NCBI GenBank assembly: GCA_031285365.1
Contig: JAITWP010000299.1
Location: 1-5,270, forward strand
Reading direction: 5' to 3'
Origin: Azoarcus sp.
Lineage (GTDB): Bacteria > Pseudomonadota > Gammaproteobacteria > Burkholderiales > Rhodocyclaceae
DNA length: 5,270 bases
Part shown: positions 1 to 5,270 of the stretch, piece after piece
Layout of the letters: every line of letters begins with the position of its first letter
Numbering within the stretch: the stretch's first letter is position 1
Notes under the pieces: model-generated
Databases searched by the model: none
Seen by the model: only the letters and a program-made list of their open reading frames with translations
Told to the model about the DNA's origin: nothing
Position numbers and translations under genes: made by a program

Positions 1-573
1 CGGATTGGCGAGAATGCGGCGCACGGGTGCGAAGCTTCTGCGATAGAAATCCGCAACACCGTACTGGCGAATGGCTTCGAGATGCGCGGCAGTCGGGTAG
101 CCCTTGTGACGCGCAAGACCGAATTGAGGATGGAGGCGATCCAGTTCGATCATCTGCGCGTCGCGCGCAGTCTTGGCGAGGATGGAGGCGGCGGAAATTG
201 CGGGCTCCTGCGCGTCGCCTCCAATAATGGCCCGCACAGGCAGGGAAATACTCGGGCAATGATTGCCATCGACTCGCACTTCGTCGGGCGTGATGGCGAG
301 CGCGATGACGGCGCGTTGCATCGCCAACAGGCTGGCATGCAAAATGTTCAACCGGTCGATTTCTTCCACCGTGGCTTCGGCCACGCTCCAGGCAAGCGCC
401 CGTTGCCGGATCAGATCCGCCAGACGTTCGCGCGAGCGAGCAGTCAGTTTTTTGGAGTCGACCAGACCTTCGATGGGTCGCGCCGGATCGAGAATGACAG
501 CGGCAGCCACCACCGGGCCGCACAAGGGTCCTCGCCCGGCTTCATCGACGCCACAGATTTTCGGCTCGGCCAT
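1..573 (-). CDS. rnhB: Ribonuclease HII (3' end cut by window edge)
   Basis: RNase HII cleaves the RNA strand of RNA/DNA hybrids and nicks 5' of single ribonucleotides embedded in DNA, starting ribonucleotide excision repair in the cytoplasm. The frame is open from ATG at 573-571 to the window edge, giving 191 codons with no stop. The E. coli protein has 198 residues, so only a few codons are probably missing. The N-terminal motif GVDEAGRGP (residues 8-16) carries catalytic D10 and E11 and the GRG loop that reads the RNA-DNA junction. The other likely metal ligands are D102 (in VDGN) and D120 (in GGD). DSKKL (39-43), EIDRLNILHA, AISAASILAK and HKGYPT are further family signatures. The ATG lies 7 bases after the lpxB stop. 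No strong Shine-Dalgarno sits at normal distance (an AGGGG lies about 15 bases upstream), so coupling to lpxB is likely. Identification is firm; the exact C-terminus is not visible. Confidence 0.96.
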   Translation of the reverse strand, partial: MAEPKICGVDEAGRGPLCGPVVAAAVILDPARPIEGLVDSKKLTARSRERLADLIRQRALAWSVAEATVEEIDRLNILHASLLAMQRAVIALAITPDEVRVDGNHCPSISLPVRAIIGGDAQEPAISAASILAKTARDAQMIELDRLHPQFGLARHKGYPTAAHLEAIRQYGVADFYRRSFAPVRRILANP

Positions 574-580
574 GGCCGTT

Positions 581-1756
581 TCAGGATGCCCCTGCTTCCC
601 GCGCAGATACGGAATCCTGCAGATAAGGCAGGACGACCCGAGCCGCCCGCTCTGCCGTACCCTGGCGCAATTCATGGTGCAACGCAGTAAAACGGTTGGC
701 GAGTTCCATGCAGGAATCGGCATCGTTGAGCCATTTTTCAATGGCATCGGCCATGAGTTCGGGGGTAGCGTCATCCTGAAGCAGTTCGGGAACCACGAGT
801 TCATTGAGCAGGATGTTGGGCAGCCCAACCCAGGGCAGATAGGCCATGCGCTTGATCAGGCGAAACTGCCATCTGGTCGTGCGGTAGCTGATTACCATCG
901 GGCGCTTGAGCAACGCGGCTTCAAGGCAGGCCGTCCCGCTGGCAACGAGCACCGCATCGGCGGCTGTCATCGCATCGACCGCATGGCCGAACAGCAGACG
1001 GATCGACATGTCTTCGGCCGATCCCCGACGGTACAGAACTTCAGAAAAGATTTCGCGAGTCTCGCGGGTTGTCAGCGGCACAAGAAAAATGGTTTCCGGA
1101 CGCCGGTGCGCAATGACTTCCGCCGTGGCAATAAAGCTGTCGGCCAGATTGCTGACTTCCGATTGTCGGCTGCCGGGCAGCAGCGCCACGATCGTCGCAT
1201 CGGACGGCAGATCCAGCCGTTCGCGTGCCATTTGCTGGTTCGGCTCCATCGGTAGTTCGTCCGCGAGCGGATGCCCGACGTAGGTGGCGGGAATGCCTGC
1301 ACGCTCGTAAATCGGCATCTCGAACGGAAACAGGCACAACATGTGCGTCACCGCGCGCGCAATGGCTTTGATCCGCCAACCACGCCAGGCCCAGATCGAG
1401 GGACTGACGAAGTGAATGGCCGGGATACCGTCCGACTTGACTTTGCCTTCCAGCCAGAGGTTGAAATCGGGTGCATCGACTCCGATGAATACATCGGGCC
1501 GTGTGCGGCGGATGTCTTTCAGCAGTTTGCGGCGAATACCGGCCAGCGAATTGAAACTCCCAATAGCCTCCGTGACGCCGTTGACCGAAAGCAGTTCAGA
1601 GGGCCAGAGCGCCTCGAACCCTTCGGCCTGCATTTTTGGGCCACCGATACCATAAAAACGCACCGAAGGCAGTCGGGCGCGAATGGCACGTATCAAGTGG
1701 GCAGCCAGCAAATCACCGGAGGCTTCTCCGGCTACCATGGCAATTGTGGGTGTCAT
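581..1756 (-). CDS. lpxB: Lipid-A-disaccharide synthase
   Basis: LpxB is a GT19-family, GT-B fold glycosyltransferase. It joins UDP-2,3-diacylglucosamine to lipid X (2,3-diacylglucosamine 1-phosphate), giving the beta-1,6-linked lipid A disaccharide 1-phosphate and UDP at the inner face of the cytoplasmic membrane. The product is 391 residues (E. coli 382). Visible motifs in order are GEASGD (10-15), VDAPDFN (93-99, containing the Asp equivalent to E. coli D98), SPSIWAW (118-124), LPGSRQSEV (193-201) and SGTACLEA (273-280, containing the conserved Glu E279). LPNIL follows at 312-316. The frame stays open upstream to about 1984, but that part overlaps lpxA. The chosen ATG gives MTPTIAMVAGEASGD, where the family normally starts, and sits one base after the lpxA stop (TGA-c-ATG), implying translational coupling. 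The local Shine-Dalgarno is weak. A TGA stop lies at 583-581. Nothing is truncated. Confidence 0.98.
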   Translation of the reverse strand: MTPTIAMVAGEASGDLLAAHLIRAIRARLPSVRFYGIGGPKMQAEGFEALWPSELLSVNGVTEAIGSFNSLAGIRRKLLKDIRRTRPDVFIGVDAPDFNLWLEGKVKSDGIPAIHFVSPSIWAWRGWRIKAIARAVTHMLCLFPFEMPIYERAGIPATYVGHPLADELPMEPNQQMARERLDLPSDATIVALLPGSRQSEVSNLADSFIATAEVIAHRRPETIFLVPLTTRETREIFSEVLYRRGSAEDMSIRLLFGHAVDAMTAADAVLVASGTACLEAALLKRPMVISYRTTRWQFRLIKRMAYLPWVGLPNILLNELVVPELLQDDATPELMADAIEKWLNDADSCMELANRFTALHHELRQGTAERAARVVLPYLQDSVSAREAGAS

Positions 1757-1757
1757 G

Positions 1758-2528
1758 TCAACGTACCAATCCGCGGCCCGATACACCAATGAAATCGGCA
1801 AGTGGTTGAACTTCGGAAAAATCGACGGCAAGCGCAGTGATCTGTTCGTGCGCTTCCGCGAGAGAAAGGTTTTTACGATAAAGGAGATGATAAGCCCGTT
1901 TGATCGCGGCAATCGACTCGGCCGAGAAGCCCCGGCGACGCAGTCCCTCGCTGTTGATGCCGTGCGGCGCGGCAGGGTGACCACTTACGGTAATGTAGGG
2001 GGGCAGATCCTGGAGCAGCAAGGCAAACGCGGCGACGAAGCTGTGCGCACCAACACGGCCGAACTGGTGGACACCGCAGAAACCGCCAAGAATGGCCCAG
2101 TCGCCTATATGGGCATGCCCGGCAAGCGAAGCGCCATTGGCAAAAATAGTGTTGTTGCCGACCTGGCAATCGTGCGCGATGTGTACGTTGGCCATGATCC
2201 AGTTGTCATCGCCAACACGGGTCACGCCATTATCCTGGGTTGTACCGATACTGAAAGTACAGTACTCGCGGATGGTGTTGCGGTCGCCGATTTCGAGCCG
2301 GGTGGGTTCTCCGGAATATTTTTTGTCTTGTGGCACCCCACCGAGTGAACTGAACTGGAAAATTTTGTTTTCGCGTCCAATGCGGGTATGACCTTCGAGC
2401 ACGACATGTGGGCCAACCCAGGTGTCATCACCGATCTCGACATGCTCGCCGATGATCGAGTACGGCCCGATTTCGACTCTGTTGCCGATTTTCGCGCCGG
2501 GATGAACGATAGCTGTTGGATGAATCAT
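1758..2528 (-). CDS. lpxA: Acyl-ACP--UDP-N-acetylglucosamine O-acyltransferase
   Basis: LpxA transfers a 3-hydroxyacyl chain from ACP to the 3-OH of UDP-GlcNAc, the first step of lipid A synthesis in the cytoplasm. The 256-residue product (E. coli 262) begins MIHPTAIVHPGAKIG and continues with left-handed beta-helix hexapeptide repeats to about residue 180, followed by a helical C-terminal domain. VHIAHDC carries H116 and catalytic H119, matching E. coli H122 and H125. H138 and H154 (in VHQF) match H144 and H160. QDLPPY and the EGLRRRGFS helix are also family signatures. By eye, the position matching E. coli acyl-ruler Gly173 is Ala167. The ATG overlaps the fabZ stop as ATGA. An AGGG lies 7 bases before it, supporting this start over a GTG seven codons earlier. 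lpxB follows after one base. Confidence 0.98.
   Translation of the reverse strand: MIHPTAIVHPGAKIGNRVEIGPYSIIGEHVEIGDDTWVGPHVVLEGHTRIGRENKIFQFSSLGGVPQDKKYSGEPTRLEIGDRNTIREYCTFSIGTTQDNGVTRVGDDNWIMANVHIAHDCQVGNNTIFANGASLAGHAHIGDWAILGGFCGVHQFGRVGAHSFVAAFALLLQDLPPYITVSGHPAAPHGINSEGLRRRGFSAESIAAIKRAYHLLYRKNLSLAEAHEQITALAVDFSEVQPLADFIGVSGRGLVR
2525..2528 (-). promoter_or_regulatory. fabZ/lpxA stop-start overlap (ATGA)
   Basis: The minus strand reads ATGA: ATG begins lpxA and TGA ends fabZ. Such four-base overlaps are a known arrangement for translational coupling by terminating ribosomes. Coupling here is inferred from the overlap and not shown directly. Confidence 0.8.
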
Positions 2529-2965
2529 GGTTTGGCCCTGAAAACGCACATGAATTCAGCTTCAGCGGCCAGTTCACCGTCAACGGTAGCAATCCCCTTG
2601 TACTTGTAGATGCCGCGCTTGTGCTGTATCAAGGAAGCATCGAACAACAACTGGTCACCGGGTATGACCTGACGCTTGAAACGAGCTCTATCTATGCCGG
2701 CAAACAGAAACACCGTTTCTTCGTCAGGAATGACATCCGCCAATTTGCACGACAGCAGCGCGGCAGCCTGGGCTATCGCCTCGATGATGAGCACCCCCGG
2801 CATGATCGGTTTGTGGGGAAAGTGGCCCGGAAAGAACGGCTCATTCACGGTGACGTTCTTGATCGCGAGGATGCGGTTCTCCTGGATTTCCAGTACCCGA
2901 TCAACCAGCAGGAAAGGGTAGCGATGCGGCAGGTAGCGGAGAATTTCGTTAATGTCCATAACCAT
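2525..2965 (-). CDS. fabZ: 3-hydroxyacyl-ACP dehydratase FabZ
   Basis: FabZ dehydrates (3R)-hydroxyacyl-ACP to trans-2-enoyl-ACP in cytoplasmic type II fatty acid synthesis. It competes with LpxA and LpxD for hydroxyacyl-ACP, which fits its place between their genes. The product is 146 residues with a single hot-dog fold. PHRYPFLLVDR (13-23) is the family's N-terminal signature. FFPGHFP holds catalytic H48, and PGVLIIEAIAQ holds catalytic E62, with the same 14-residue spacing as H54 and E68 in E. coli. FAGIDRARFKRQVIPGD (88-104) is the conserved central strand region. Two in-frame ATGs (2965-2963 and 2959-2957) give MVMDINEIL or MDINEIL. I took the first, which lies 4 bases after the lpxD stop; the second is equally plausible. 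No good Shine-Dalgarno is seen, suggesting coupling to lpxD. The TGA stop overlaps the lpxA ATG. Confidence 0.98.
   Translation of the reverse strand: MVMDINEILRYLPHRYPFLLVDRVLEIQENRILAIKNVTVNEPFFPGHFPHKPIMPGVLIIEAIAQAAALLSCKLADVIPDEETVFLFAGIDRARFKRQVIPGDQLLFDASLIQHKRGIYKYKGIATVDGELAAEAEFMCVFRAKP
2536..2539 (-). promoter_or_regulatory. Ribosome binding site of lpxA (AGGG, inside fabZ)
   Basis: AGGG on the minus strand, within the last codons of fabZ, lies 7 bases before the lpxA ATG at 2528-2526. It supports that start rather than the GTG seven codons upstream. Confidence 0.6.
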
Positions 2966-2969
2966 GATT

Positions 2970-4010
2970 TCAGCTTGCTTCCTTGGTTTTTTCCTGTTGT
3001 TCCAGGCGTTGTTCGAGAAGGCGTATTTTATTCGCGAGCGCATCAAGATGGCGGAGATGGGCAAAATTTCTGACCCACTCGACGTGAGTCAGTTGTGGCA
3101 GGCAGTTGGCGTAGACTCCTGCCGTCCGGATGGATTTTATGATCACGGCACGACCGGTAAGAACCACGTCGTCCACGATGTCAATGTGCCCGGCAATACC
3201 CACTCCCCCGCCGATCATGCAGCGTGCGCCGATATTTACGCTGCCTGAAATACCGGTACTGCCTGCTATGGCAGTGTACTTGCCAATATGTGTGTTATGG
3301 CCGATTTGAATCTGATTGTCGATCTTGACGCCATCATCGATTACGGTGTCCCCCAGTGCACCCCGGTCGATCGAGGTATTAGCACCGATTTCCACATCAT
3401 TACCGATCACGACCCGGCCGGCCTGCGGGATCTTGACCCAACGGCCATCGGTTTCCCGCGCGAAGCCGAAACCATCCGAACCGATCACCGCACCCGCGTG
3501 AACGATGCAGTTCTCTCCAAGCACGCAATCAGCATAAATCGTGACATTGGGTGCCAAGCGTGTGCCGCGCCCGATGCGCGCCCCACGCCCGATGACGCAA
3601 TTGGCTCCGATCAGCACATCTGCGCCGATTTCTGCTCCCTCTTCCAGCACGGCCCCTGCATCAATCGCGACCGACGCAGGCACCGTGCAGCGCACCGACG
3701 CAAGCGGATGCACGCCGGGAACGACGGGAGGCGAAGGATTGAAGAACTGGGAGACGTGCGCAAAATAAAGATAAGGATCGTCGGCCAGGATGCGCGGGCG
3801 ATCGACACCTGCGGCATCCCGATGCGCGGGGCTGACGATGAAGGCCGACGCACGGCTGGTCTTTAGCTGGTTCAGGTATCTGGGATTGGCAAGAAACGCC
3901 AGATCACCCTCGCCTGCCTGTTCCAGTGTGGCGACACGGCGTATCTCCACACTGCCGTCCCCAACCAGTTCGCCCCCAAACCGGGAGACCAGTGCGTCAA
4001 TTCGTGGCAT
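2970..4010 (-). CDS. lpxD: UDP-3-O-(3-hydroxyacyl)glucosamine N-acyltransferase
   Basis: LpxD adds the second 3-hydroxyacyl chain, amide-linked, from ACP to UDP-3-O-acylglucosamine, giving UDP-2,3-diacylglucosamine. It is a cytoplasmic homotrimer. The product is 346 residues (E. coli 341). The N-terminal uridine-binding domain covers roughly residues 1-100 and includes GDLAFLANPRYL (35-46) and DDPYLYFA. It is followed by hexapeptide-repeat beta-helix from about 101 to 290, containing GSDGFGFA (177-184) and QIGHN, whose H238 matches catalytic E. coli H239. The C-terminal part (about 310-346) is a charged helix rich in Leu, Glu and Gln (KIRLLEQRLEQQEK), as is usual for the family. By eye, E. 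coli acyl-groove Met290 corresponds to Val289. The ATG lies 20 bases after the skp stop, with no evident Shine-Dalgarno and no other in-frame start in the gap. fabZ follows after 4 bases. Confidence 0.98.
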   Translation of the reverse strand: MPRIDALVSRFGGELVGDGSVEIRRVATLEQAGEGDLAFLANPRYLNQLKTSRASAFIVSPAHRDAAGVDRPRILADDPYLYFAHVSQFFNPSPPVVPGVHPLASVRCTVPASVAIDAGAVLEEGAEIGADVLIGANCVIGRGARIGRGTRLAPNVTIYADCVLGENCIVHAGAVIGSDGFGFARETDGRWVKIPQAGRVVIGNDVEIGANTSIDRGALGDTVIDDGVKIDNQIQIGHNTHIGKYTAIAGSTGISGSVNIGARCMIGGGVGIAGHIDIVDDVVLTGRAVIIKSIRTAGVYANCLPQLTHVEWVRNFAHLRHLDALANKIRLLEQRLEQQEKTKEAS

Positions 4011-4030
4011 CGCTGATGAGACCGGAAATC

Positions 4031-4534
4031 TTACTTGCTGTCAGCCAGCGCCTTGATCACCCTGTCCGTGATGTCGATACGCGGATTGGCATATACGACA
4101 TCCTGGAAAATGGCGTCGTACTTCTCGCTTTCGGCGATCTTCTTGATGACCTGATTGGTTTTTTCGATGATCGAAGCCAGTTCCTCATTACGCCGCTGGT
4201 TGAGATCCTCGCGGAACTCCCGCTGCCTGCGTTGAAAATCACGTTCGAGATCCCTGAACTGCCGCTCTTTCGATTGGCGTTCAGAAGCACTCATTTTCGA
4301 GTTTTCGTTTTCCAGATCTTTCTGAAGCGCTTCCAGATCCTTGCCCATGCGCTGCAAATCCTGGTCGCGCTTGGAAAATTCTTTTTCGATGCGCTGCTGC
4401 GCACGCACGGCCAACGCAGAGTCGCGCATCACGCGTTCGGAATTGATGAAACCGAATTTGGCAGTATCCGCAAGCGCCAGTTGGGAAAATCCCATCAGTG
4501 CCAGGACGAGTACGGGAAGAGCACTAACTTTCAC
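4031..4534 (-). CDS. skp: Periplasmic OMP chaperone Skp (OmpH)
   Basis: Skp is a trimeric periplasmic chaperone that holds unfolded outer-membrane proteins in a cavity formed by coiled-coil arms and delivers them toward the BAM complex. The product is 167 residues (E. coli precursor 161). It has a Sec signal peptide: a Lys at residue 2, a hydrophobic core (PVLVLALMGF) and a likely cleavage after ALA-22, leaving DTAKFGFINSERVM. Residues about 40-125 are highly charged and coiled-coil-like (for example QRRQREFREDLNQRRNEEL). The C-terminal part, with VVYANPRIDITDRVIKAL, returns to the trimer body. The start is GTG at 4534-4532, chosen because GGAG lies 6 bases upstream and the signal peptide begins right there; the frame upstream has no signal character. 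The stop is TAA. It sits between bamA and lpxD, the standard position. Sequence conservation in this family is low, so the call rests on architecture plus context. Confidence 0.95.
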   Translation of the reverse strand: MKVSALPVLVLALMGFSQLALADTAKFGFINSERVMRDSALAVRAQQRIEKEFSKRDQDLQRMGKDLEALQKDLENENSKMSASERQSKERQFRDLERDFQRRQREFREDLNQRRNEELASIIEKTNQVIKKIAESEKYDAIFQDVVYANPRIDITDRVIKALADSK

Positions 4535-4540
4535 ACATTT

Positions 4541-4544
4541 CTCC
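4541..4544 (-). promoter_or_regulatory. Ribosome binding site of skp (GGAG)
   Basis: GGAG on the minus strand lies 6 bases before the GTG at 4534-4532 and is the clearest Shine-Dalgarno in the window. It decides the skp start. An ATG at 4538-4536 is only 2 bases from it, out of frame, and opens a frame of just four codons. Confidence 0.75.
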
Positions 4545-4570
4545 AGGTAAGTTGGTTTTTGGCAGGATAT

Positions 4571-4593
4571 GGCGCACATCAGAATGTGGCGCC
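4571..4593 (-). other. Imperfect inverted repeat (hairpin) over the bamA stop codon
   Basis: On the plus strand, GGCGCACAT (4571-4579) pairs with ATGTGGCGCC (4584-4593). This gives nine base pairs with one bulged base and a four-base loop, CAGA. The stem includes the last bamA codons and its stop. No run of U follows in the transcribed (minus) direction, so it is not a classical intrinsic terminator. It could be an RNA structure that separates or stabilises the bamA and skp portions of the message, or it could be chance. Confidence 0.5.
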
Positions 4594-5270
4594 GAGCAAA
4601 AAGTCGAAGGGTCTGGTTTTGTCGCCCTCTTTCTTGTTGAGAGGATAACCCAGGCTGAATTTGAGCGGGCCGACCGGCGAATTCCATGTCAAAGCTACAC
4701 CTGCACTGTATCGCAAATCGCTGGCCCTGATTTTTTGATTGTTCCTCGTATTCCGGTCTTCTCCCCAGACATAACCTGCGTCGACGAAGGTCGAGATTCG
4801 AAATGACCGGTCAGTACCCGCTCCGGGTGGTGGAAAGAAGAATTCAAGATTGCCAAGGAACTTGCGTGTACCGCCGAGGGAGTTACCATCGCTATCCTTT
4901 GGACCAATTGAATAGCTTTCATAGCCGCGTACCGAATTGATGCCTCCCATATAGAAATTCTTGTAGAACGGCACCGGTTTCTGATTGTAACCCTTGGCAA
5001 AGCCAAATTCAGTGTTGAACATCAGGGCATGATCGCGACCCATTGGAATCCAGTACTGAAACTGGTAAGTGGCCTTGCCGTAGCGAAGATCCCCGGGGGC
5101 AGTCGCAACTTCGCCGTGAATACGTTGGTAAAGTCCCTTGGTCGGGTAAAGATAACTATTTCGGGTATCGCGTCCCCAGCCTATGCTCAACACCACGCTG
5201 TCGACCTCGACATCGCCGACGCCATTAGGTCCGGAACAGCCAAAATCCCTGCAGAAGTCCCTGTACTGAA
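4579..5270 (-). CDS. bamA: Outer membrane assembly factor BamA, C-terminal barrel (5' end outside window)
   Basis: BamA (Omp85 family) is the core of the BAM complex that folds and inserts beta-barrel proteins in the outer membrane. Only the last 229 codons are present. The frame is open to the window edge, and the missing part would hold the signal peptide, five POTRA domains and the first barrel strands. Visible features are YPTKG, a barrel strand ending FGFAKGY, and PFYKNFYMGG leading into the diagnostic loop-6 VRGY motif (codons about 4932-4921). After that come GGTRKFLGNLEFFFP, FVDAGYVWG and SAGVALTWNSPVGPLKFSLGYPL. The protein ends in GATF, with the terminal Phe typical of outer-membrane barrels. 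Loop 6 is much shorter than in E. coli and lacks its two cysteines. Instead, two cysteines four residues apart occur near the window edge. The stop TGA is at 4581-4579; skp follows after 44 bases. Confidence 0.97.
   Translation of the reverse strand, partial: QYRDFCRDFGCSGPNGVGDVEVDSVVLSIGWGRDTRNSYLYPTKGLYQRIHGEVATAPGDLRYGKATYQFQYWIPMGRDHALMFNTEFGFAKGYNQKPVPFYKNFYMGGINSVRGYESYSIGPKDSDGNSLGGTRKFLGNLEFFFPPPGAGTDRSFRISTFVDAGYVWGEDRNTRNNQKIRASDLRYSAGVALTWNSPVGPLKFSLGYPLNKKEGDKTRPFDFLLGATF

Noticed and set aside
263..1255. Long open frame on the plus strand opposite rnhB and lpxB (330 codons)
   Set aside because: It is antisense to two genes with full catalytic motifs, crosses their junction, shows no recognisable domain, and has the irregular composition expected of the reverse frame of GC-rich coding DNA.
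1757..1984. N-terminal extension of lpxB by 76 codons
   Set aside because: The extension lies wholly inside lpxA, resembles no LpxB N-terminus, and the family normally starts at the ATG at 1756.
3288..3866. Plus-strand open frame opposite lpxD, rich in Asp and Arg
   Set aside because: Its periodic Asp/Arg pattern mirrors the hexapeptide repeats of lpxD read backwards; it has no independent coding evidence.
2970..4010. Repeated short DNA words in lpxD (and lpxA) as possible direct repeats
   Set aside because: They are the coding trace of the hexapeptide-repeat beta-helix and not a separate DNA repeat.
4535..4578. Internal promoter for skp in the bamA-skp gap
   Set aside because: No convincing -35/-10 pair was visible in the gap, so none is annotated.
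4535..4687. N-terminal extension of skp into the bamA end
   Set aside because: It would bury the signal peptide in a non-hydrophobic leader and overlap bamA. The GTG with GGAG at 6 bases fits better.
1..5270. Horizontally acquired or novel system hidden in the window
   Set aside because: All but about 80 bases are accounted for by seven conserved housekeeping genes in a standard order with uniform composition. No mobile-element ends, tRNA, phage genes or unknown ORFs are present.

Overview
The window is a compact block of envelope-biogenesis genes, all read from the minus strand. In transcription order (high to low coordinates) it holds the 3' part of bamA, then skp (ompH), lpxD, fabZ, lpxA, lpxB and almost all of rnhB. 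Every gene was identified from its translated sequence and family motifs. There is no sign of a mobile element, CRISPR array, tRNA or rRNA, and no intergenic stretch exceeds about 45 bases. The host is a Gram-negative proteobacterium. The gene order, protein sequences and moderately high GC suggest a betaproteobacterium, possibly of the Nitrosomonadales type. That placement is inference; genus cannot be fixed from sequence alone. Copies of the Neisseria DNA uptake word were not noticed.

Layout: 5270-4579 encodes the C-terminal beta-barrel of BamA, whose N-terminus lies outside the window. A 44-base gap with a hairpin over the bamA stop precedes skp (4534-4031), which starts with GTG. After 20 bases comes lpxD (4010-2970), then after 4 bases fabZ (2965-2525). 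The fabZ stop overlaps the lpxA start as ATGA (lpxA 2528-1758). One base later lpxB begins (1756-581), and 7 bases later rnhB (573 to the window edge). The same strand and very short or overlapping junctions imply one polycistronic transcript with translational coupling. No internal promoter or intrinsic terminator could be supported.

The genes work as two linked modules. BamA and Skp handle outer-membrane proteins: Skp carries unfolded porins across the periplasm and BamA inserts them. LpxA, LpxD and LpxB perform three of the early lipid A steps: O-acylation of UDP-GlcNAc, N-acylation, and disaccharide formation. FabZ supplies the fatty-acid elongation cycle that competes with LpxA and LpxD for 3-hydroxyacyl-ACP. 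RnhB (RNase HII) is a housekeeping DNA-repair passenger commonly found after lpxB. This is a well-known conserved cluster, and I see no undescribed system. The points worth a second look are small: a cysteine pair in a likely surface loop of BamA, substitutions at the acyl-chain ruler positions of LpxA and LpxD, the hairpin at the bamA stop, and the unusual skp start region.
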